Source of the DNA: Algoriphagus boseongensis
GTDB taxonomy: Bacteria; Bacteroidota; Bacteroidia; Cytophagales; Cyclobacteriaceae
Assembly: GCF_004362805.1 (NCBI RefSeq)
Contig: NZ_SNYF01000009.1
Span: 62,001-126,000, forward strand
Length of the DNA: 64,000 bases
Direction: 5' to 3'
The position numbers and the translations under genes were made by a program. The notes under the pieces are model-generated. The model was not told where the DNA came from. It saw nothing but the letters and a program-made list of their open reading frames with translations, and searched no databases. Of this stretch, positions 61,201 to 64,000 are shown piece after piece (position 1 is the stretch's first letter; each line of letters starts with the position of its first letter).

Positions 61201-61550
61201 CTGACTCCTGTTGACCAAAGGCCTGTTGAATTTAGACCGCTTTGGTCTGTAATGTCTTTGAATTTTAGATTTCCCTGATTTAGGAAAAGTCTATTTGAAG
61301 TTTGATTTCCAGAAAGGAAAATATCCAACAGCCCGTCCTGGTTAATGTCTCCAAGGGCAACTCCCGCACCATTGTAAAAATTTCGGAAAGTATAGGGGTT
61401 GATCTTTTCTGTATAGCTCAGGTCATTCCTGAAGGCTATACCGGTTTCTTCTGCGGAGAGAAGTGTGAATAAGGTGTGCTCTTCCGGGCTTTTTTTCTTG
61501 CAGGAAGAAAAGCAAAAAAGAAAGAGAGATAGGTAGAGTAATTTTTTCAA
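58263..61550 (-). CDS. Giant FG-GAP/VCBS-repeat lipoprotein with UnbV/ASPIC domain (first copy)
   Basis: This 1095-residue lipoprotein has the signal MKKLLYLSLFLFCFSSC and a KKKSPEEH start. Repeats carry calcium loops such as DINQDGLLDIFL, DVNGDGLLDIYV, DYDKDGDLDMYL, DADLDGLKDIFV and DLDNDGDLDLIV; the UnbV/ASPIC domain is near 500-580 (FGAKVQIKAGNDTYFQEF, GYMSSVDSRLHFGLG). It starts with TTG (61548-61550); the frame is open upstream for only 17 codons to a TGA and contains no ATG. A terminator-like hairpin lies between it and susD, so its level is probably lower than that of susCD. Confidence 0.85.
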   Translation of the reverse strand: MKKLLYLSLFLFCFSSCKKKSPEEHTLFTLLSAEETGIAFRNDLSYTEKINPYTFRNFYNGAGVALGDINQDGLLDIFLSGNQTSNRLFLNQGNLKFKDITDQSGLNSTGLWSTGVSMADVNGDGLLDIYVCKSGPKGGERRHNELFINNGDLTFSEQSKAFGLAEEGLSQHAVFFDYDKDGDLDMYLLSNSGRSVGVFDLREGQREIRDPEGGNKLFRNEGGRFSDVSEEAGIFGSSIGYGLGVTVADLNQDNWPDLYVSNDFFERDYLYLNNQNGTFSEVLPDILPEISMGSMGADIADLDNDSRPDIFVTEMLPASWERIKTKTPFEEWDKYQANIKSGYHHQFTRNTLQRNLGFRPDSQTPVFSEVSRMAEVDATDWSWGALIFDADLDGLKDIFVANGIVKDLTDFDFVDFYVNNQSKIEEYRADSVLLTKMIDEFPSNPQQNYLFRNLGAWKFENIASQSGLEQLTFSSGAAYGDLDNDGDLDLIVNNLNESTFLYRNNASESKKGNFLVIDLGNNFGAKVQIKAGNDTYFQEFQPVKGYMSSVDSRLHFGLGTHTVAEQIEITWPDGSASQFHNIPSNQIFKPSKKSSSPSLNNSNPHSTRIFSTADLRIPFSHQESDFVDFDRDRLRFWMISNEGPKATKDDVNGDGLEDLFIPGSKAQSSTLLLQNQKGDFIPQQQKLFDEHALAEDVASSFFDANGDGALDLLVASGGIEFSDFSPSYQDRLYLNDGKGNYSLSSQQFSPTPTAFVLAHDWDQDGDQDIITGQRVVPFAYGVPVGLQFWKNDGRGNFTEVSQEIAPNLTQMGMPTDGKLADLDGDSQEELVVVGEWMDVRVFSFLQGKWVEKTKELGFSNTKGLWKCLQLIDVNGDGKLDILAGNQGLNSRIRTSAKAPLQLVVNDFDQNGTVEQILAFKDQNGTTPIVLKNSLLKQIPVFKKQLTTYDSYKSANLESLFPESVWANSLILQADLLETSLWINQGNGSFIREPLPIEVQSSAVYSIEQISTSSGSPYLVFAGNQSRIKPEMGSQMGSYGWVVQYQVGKGMKALLPEESGLFIPGETRSMLQVKSSTNSYLITFRNNDEPLVFKTQ

Positions 61551-61563
61551 GGTACTGGTAAAA

Positions 61564-61595
61564 AAAAGGAAGTGTACCGAGGCACACTTCCTTTT
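61564..61595 (-). terminator. Terminator/attenuator between susD and the first giant gene
   Basis: AAAAGGAAGTGT (61564-61575) pairs with ACACTTCCTTTT (61584-61595); on the minus strand eight T residues follow the stem. It lies 20 bases behind the susD stop and 14 bases before the TTG start of the next gene. It could stop most transcripts after susD and let a fraction through. Confidence 0.75.
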
Positions 61596-61614
61596 ACTAT
61601 GAATTCAGAAGGTA

Positions 61615-63105
61615 TTAATAACCCGGATTCTGCTTCAATGCAGGGTTTGCATTGATCTGGTTTTGAGGAATAGGGAATAGAGCTCTGAAAGGTTGAGAAG
61701 CGGTCTTTTCCCACCAAGGCTGATTCCACTTTCCGAAACGGATTTGGTCAGATCTTCTAGTAGCTTCAGCAAACATTTCTCTTCCTCTTTCCGCGAATAG
61801 TTCGTCAAGAGTCAAAGTGGTGTAAGCTGGCATGCTAGCTCGTGCTCTGATTTGATTAACAGCTGCAAGAGCTACTGCAGGTTTATTTTGACGCAAGGCA
61901 GCTTCAGCTTTGATCAGGATGATTTCACCATATCTGATCAATGGATAGTCATTATTCAAAGAAGAACCAGCACCCAAAGCAAATTCAAATTTACCTACTC
62001 TAGCACCTGCCTGACGGAAAGCGTTTGGAGCGAGCATGTTGATCTGAGGAGTGAAGGTTAATGGAGGTCCATCAGGATCATTTGCTTCTGCAGAAATGTC
62101 AATCAATCTGGTTCCATTGGAAGCAAACTGAGGTCCTACCAAGAAGCTTCTTCTACGAACATCTGTCGCATCATAGCTATTGTAGAATTCTTCCAAAGAT
62201 GCATATCCGTTCCAAGGCTGTTCCTGCAAGTTGAAAGTTTGCTGGCTCAGGTAATGAAGAGTCATTTGAGGAAGGTTAAATCCACCAGCGTTATTCTGAT
62301 CGTAAGGAAGAGTCAGGATGTTTTCGGTAGATCCGCTGTTTCTCTCTGAGAAGTTTGCGAAGTAGTTAGAAGAAAGAGAATACTTTCCGCTATTGATTAC
62401 TGCATCAGCAGCAGCTTCAGCTTCAGCCCACTTTGGAGTACCAGTGTAAACACCGGCATTCAGGTAAAGCTTAGCCAACATAGCTTGTGCAGTCATCTTG
62501 TTGATTGTAGACTTCAAGCTGGTTTCTGGAAGCAAAGCGATATTATCCTTGATAGACTTCTCGATGAAAGCAAATACTTCAGCTCTTGTAGCATTGGTTG
62601 GATTTCCACCAGTGGTAGTTTCATCGATGATTGGAACATTACCAAAGCTGTCGATCAACCACATGTAAACCAAAGCTCTCAAAACTTTCAATTCAGCATT
62701 CAAGGAAGCTACGTCTGGATACTGGATCAACAAGTTATTGATTTCACCGACTGCACTGTAGCAATAAGCCCAAGAGTTGTTGAATGATTCTTCAGAAGCA
62801 TTCCAAGTGTGCTTGTGCATTCTTATCCACTGACCACCATCTTCCCAGTCAGCACCTTTCTGTGGAATAGCCATTTCGTCGGAAGAAACTTCCTGAATGG
62901 ACCAAATACTGTTATGACCTCCCCAAGAACCAACGATTCTGGAGTAAGCTGAAGCCTTAAGCACGTTAACCAAGTTGGGATTATTGCTATTGGCTATATC
63001 CTCTGCTGTCACCCCATCAAGAACCTCTTGCTCCAACTCCTGACATGCTCCAATGGCAAATACCAATGGAAGCATTAAGCAGATTTTATTAAATGATTTT
63101 AACAT
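61615..63105 (-). CDS. RagB/SusD family nutrient-uptake lipoprotein
   Basis: This 496-residue surface lipoprotein has the lipobox FAIGAC (MLKSFNKICLMLPLVFAIGAC). SusD features are present: TPR-like helices with SFNNSWAYCYSAVGEINNLL, LKVLRALVYMWLIDSFGNVP, and the C-terminal RGREMFAEATRRSDQIRFGKW followed by RALFPIPQNQINANPALKQNPGY. It binds the ligand and hands it to the SusC channel encoded 19 bases upstream. The ligand cannot be read from the sequence; no glycosidase is in this group. Confidence 0.9.
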   Translation of the reverse strand: MLKSFNKICLMLPLVFAIGACQELEQEVLDGVTAEDIANSNNPNLVNVLKASAYSRIVGSWGGHNSIWSIQEVSSDEMAIPQKGADWEDGGQWIRMHKHTWNASEESFNNSWAYCYSAVGEINNLLIQYPDVASLNAELKVLRALVYMWLIDSFGNVPIIDETTTGGNPTNATRAEVFAFIEKSIKDNIALLPETSLKSTINKMTAQAMLAKLYLNAGVYTGTPKWAEAEAAADAVINSGKYSLSSNYFANFSERNSGSTENILTLPYDQNNAGGFNLPQMTLHYLSQQTFNLQEQPWNGYASLEEFYNSYDATDVRRRSFLVGPQFASNGTRLIDISAEANDPDGPPLTFTPQINMLAPNAFRQAGARVGKFEFALGAGSSLNNDYPLIRYGEIILIKAEAALRQNKPAVALAAVNQIRARASMPAYTTLTLDELFAERGREMFAEATRRSDQIRFGKWNQPWWEKTASQPFRALFPIPQNQINANPALKQNPGY

Positions 63106-63124
63106 ATCTGTATGATTTAACTTG

Positions 63125-64000
63125 TTATTTAAAGTTTACAGTTACACCCAAAGTGAATGAACGGGTCTGGAAGTAAGTATTTCTACGCTCGATACCCGGA
63201 GAAAGTGCCGAAGTAAAGGCGTCACCGTTTTCTGAGTCATTAGTTCTTACCTCAGGATCGATACCTGTATAATTTGTAATCGTAAATAGATTTTGAGCCG
63301 CTAAGTATACTCTTAAAGAACCCAAATTTGGTGAATTGGTTTTAATATTATAACCCAATTCCATGTTGTCCAATCTGACGAATGAAGCGTCTTCAACATA
63401 AGAGCTGTTGAATGTAGGGCTTGAAGTAACCAATGGGTTGGTTGGAGTCTTGTCTGTGATTACAGAGTTCCAAGTGTTTGATCCTGGGTCGCCGTTTTCA
63501 TAGAAACCTCTGTATGAGTTATACAAATCGTGACCCCATGCACCTCTGAAGAAGAAGTTCAAGTTCCACTGACCCCACATCAAGCTGTTAGCAAAACCGA
63601 ATTCACCTTTAGGCAAACCGTTACCTAGCTTTTCAAATTCGTTAGGGTCTGTAGTTGAAAGAATATACTGACCGCTTTCAGTCAAACCATTCAATCTTGG
63701 ACCATAGATATCACCCAAATTTTGGCCTACTCTGTTGTAGATGATTGGGTTGTTATTTTGACCAGGAGCTCCTGGAGTTGCAAATCTCAATTCTTCGAAT
63801 CCTAATTCACCATTTGACAAGCTTTCAATAGTTGTTTTGTCATAGATAGTGAAGTTTACAGTTGGAGACCACTTAAGGGCACCTTTACCGATTTGATTTA
63901 CTGAGGTTACGAATTCAAAACCAGCAGCTCTCAAGTCAGCCAAGTTTACCCAGGTAGAACCTGCAGTGTTAAATCTTCCTGGATCAAATGGGTTTGGAGC
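63125..64000 (-). CDS. SusC/RagA family TonB-linked outer-membrane protein, C-terminal end (5' part outside window)
   Basis: The frame is open from the window edge to TAA 63125-63127 and gives the last 291 residues of a SusC-type barrel. Hallmarks are NLADLRAAGFEF, WGQWNLNFFFRGAWGHDLYN, EDASFVRLDNMELGYNI, LRVYLAAQNLFTITNYTGIDPEVR and the final TRSFTLGVTVNFK with a terminal aromatic residue. It forms the TonB-driven channel paired with the SusD gene 19 bases downstream. The plug and N-terminal domains lie beyond the window, so the total length is unknown. Confidence 0.9.
   Translation of the reverse strand, partial: APNPFDPGRFNTAGSTWVNLADLRAAGFEFVTSVNQIGKGALKWSPTVNFTIYDKTTIESLSNGELGFEELRFATPGAPGQNNNPIIYNRVGQNLGDIYGPRLNGLTESGQYILSTTDPNEFEKLGNGLPKGEFGFANSLMWGQWNLNFFFRGAWGHDLYNSYRGFYENGDPGSNTWNSVITDKTPTNPLVTSSPTFNSSYVEDASFVRLDNMELGYNIKTNSPNLGSLRVYLAAQNLFTITNYTGIDPEVRTNDSENGDAFTSALSPGIERRNTYFQTRSFTLGVTVNFK

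Overview
The window looks like a chromosomal piece of a Cytophagales member of the Bacteroidota, closest in gene repertoire to Algoriphagus and other Cyclobacteriaceae. The basis is: a FtsZ tail ending in the Bacteroidota-type HDNVD; gldA-gldF-gldG gliding genes; SusC/SusD and TonB-receptor/DUF4249 pairs; many lipoproteins with short Lys/Glu-rich mature ends; promoters of the Bacteroidota type (TTTG, 19-21 nt, TAnnTTTG); and few strong Shine-Dalgarno sites. No tRNA, rRNA, CRISPR array, prophage or complete insertion sequence was seen.

Layout. 1-5.9 kb: ftsZ tail, an FMN reductase, a purine nucleoside phosphorylase, a lipoprotein, and a TonB receptor overlapping a DUF4249 lipoprotein. 6-12.5 kb: two close M20D amidohydrolase paralogs bracket about 3.6 kb of poorly known lipoprotein genes. 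In that block two genes carry in-frame TAA codons, and a leader block, a palindrome and a terminator are each repeated. 12.5-18.3 kb: a short-chain dehydrogenase (SDR), gldAFG, dnaN and a VF530-type protein. 18.4-24.7 kb (minus strand): an HtrA-like protease without a signal peptide, a VOC protein overlapping a serine hydrolase, a sugar isomerase/epimerase-like protein and a Gfo/Idh/MocA oxidoreductase. 24.8-32.2 kb: a sulfatase with an esterase-like hydrolase, then GH25, GH13, M20 and DUF1648 genes on the other strand. 32.4-36.3 kb: a lipoprotein, a GMC dehydrogenase with its small subunit, and an exported NIF3-like protein. 36.4-42.1 kb (minus strand): a lipoprotein, overlapping SDR / acetoacetate-decarboxylase-like / SDR genes, an IlvD/Edd dehydratase and a GT61 glycosyltransferase. 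42.1-47.5 kb: murA (Asp in place of the usual catalytic Cys), DUF4290, a UvrD-type helicase and an LpxL-like acyltransferase. 47.6-49.6 kb: ECF sigma factor, zinc-finger anti-sigma-like protein, gmk and nadD.

The last 14 kb (49.7-64.0 kb, minus strand) is the best candidate for an undescribed system. A SusC/SusD outer-membrane pair is followed by three giant FG-GAP/VCBS + UnbV/ASPIC lipoproteins, a small unknown lipoprotein wedged between the first two, and a vanadium-haloperoxidase-like lipoprotein. The three giant genes and the small gene overlap one another, two of the giants start with TTG, a terminator-like hairpin follows susD, and a consensus promoter sits in front of the haloperoxidase gene.

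The remaining metabolic genes suggest scavenging of sulfated or acylated glycans, alpha-glucans, oxidised sugars and acylated amino acids or peptides, mostly with exported enzymes. These are inferences from family membership; no searches were run. Coordinates, frames and start codons were read directly from the sequence.
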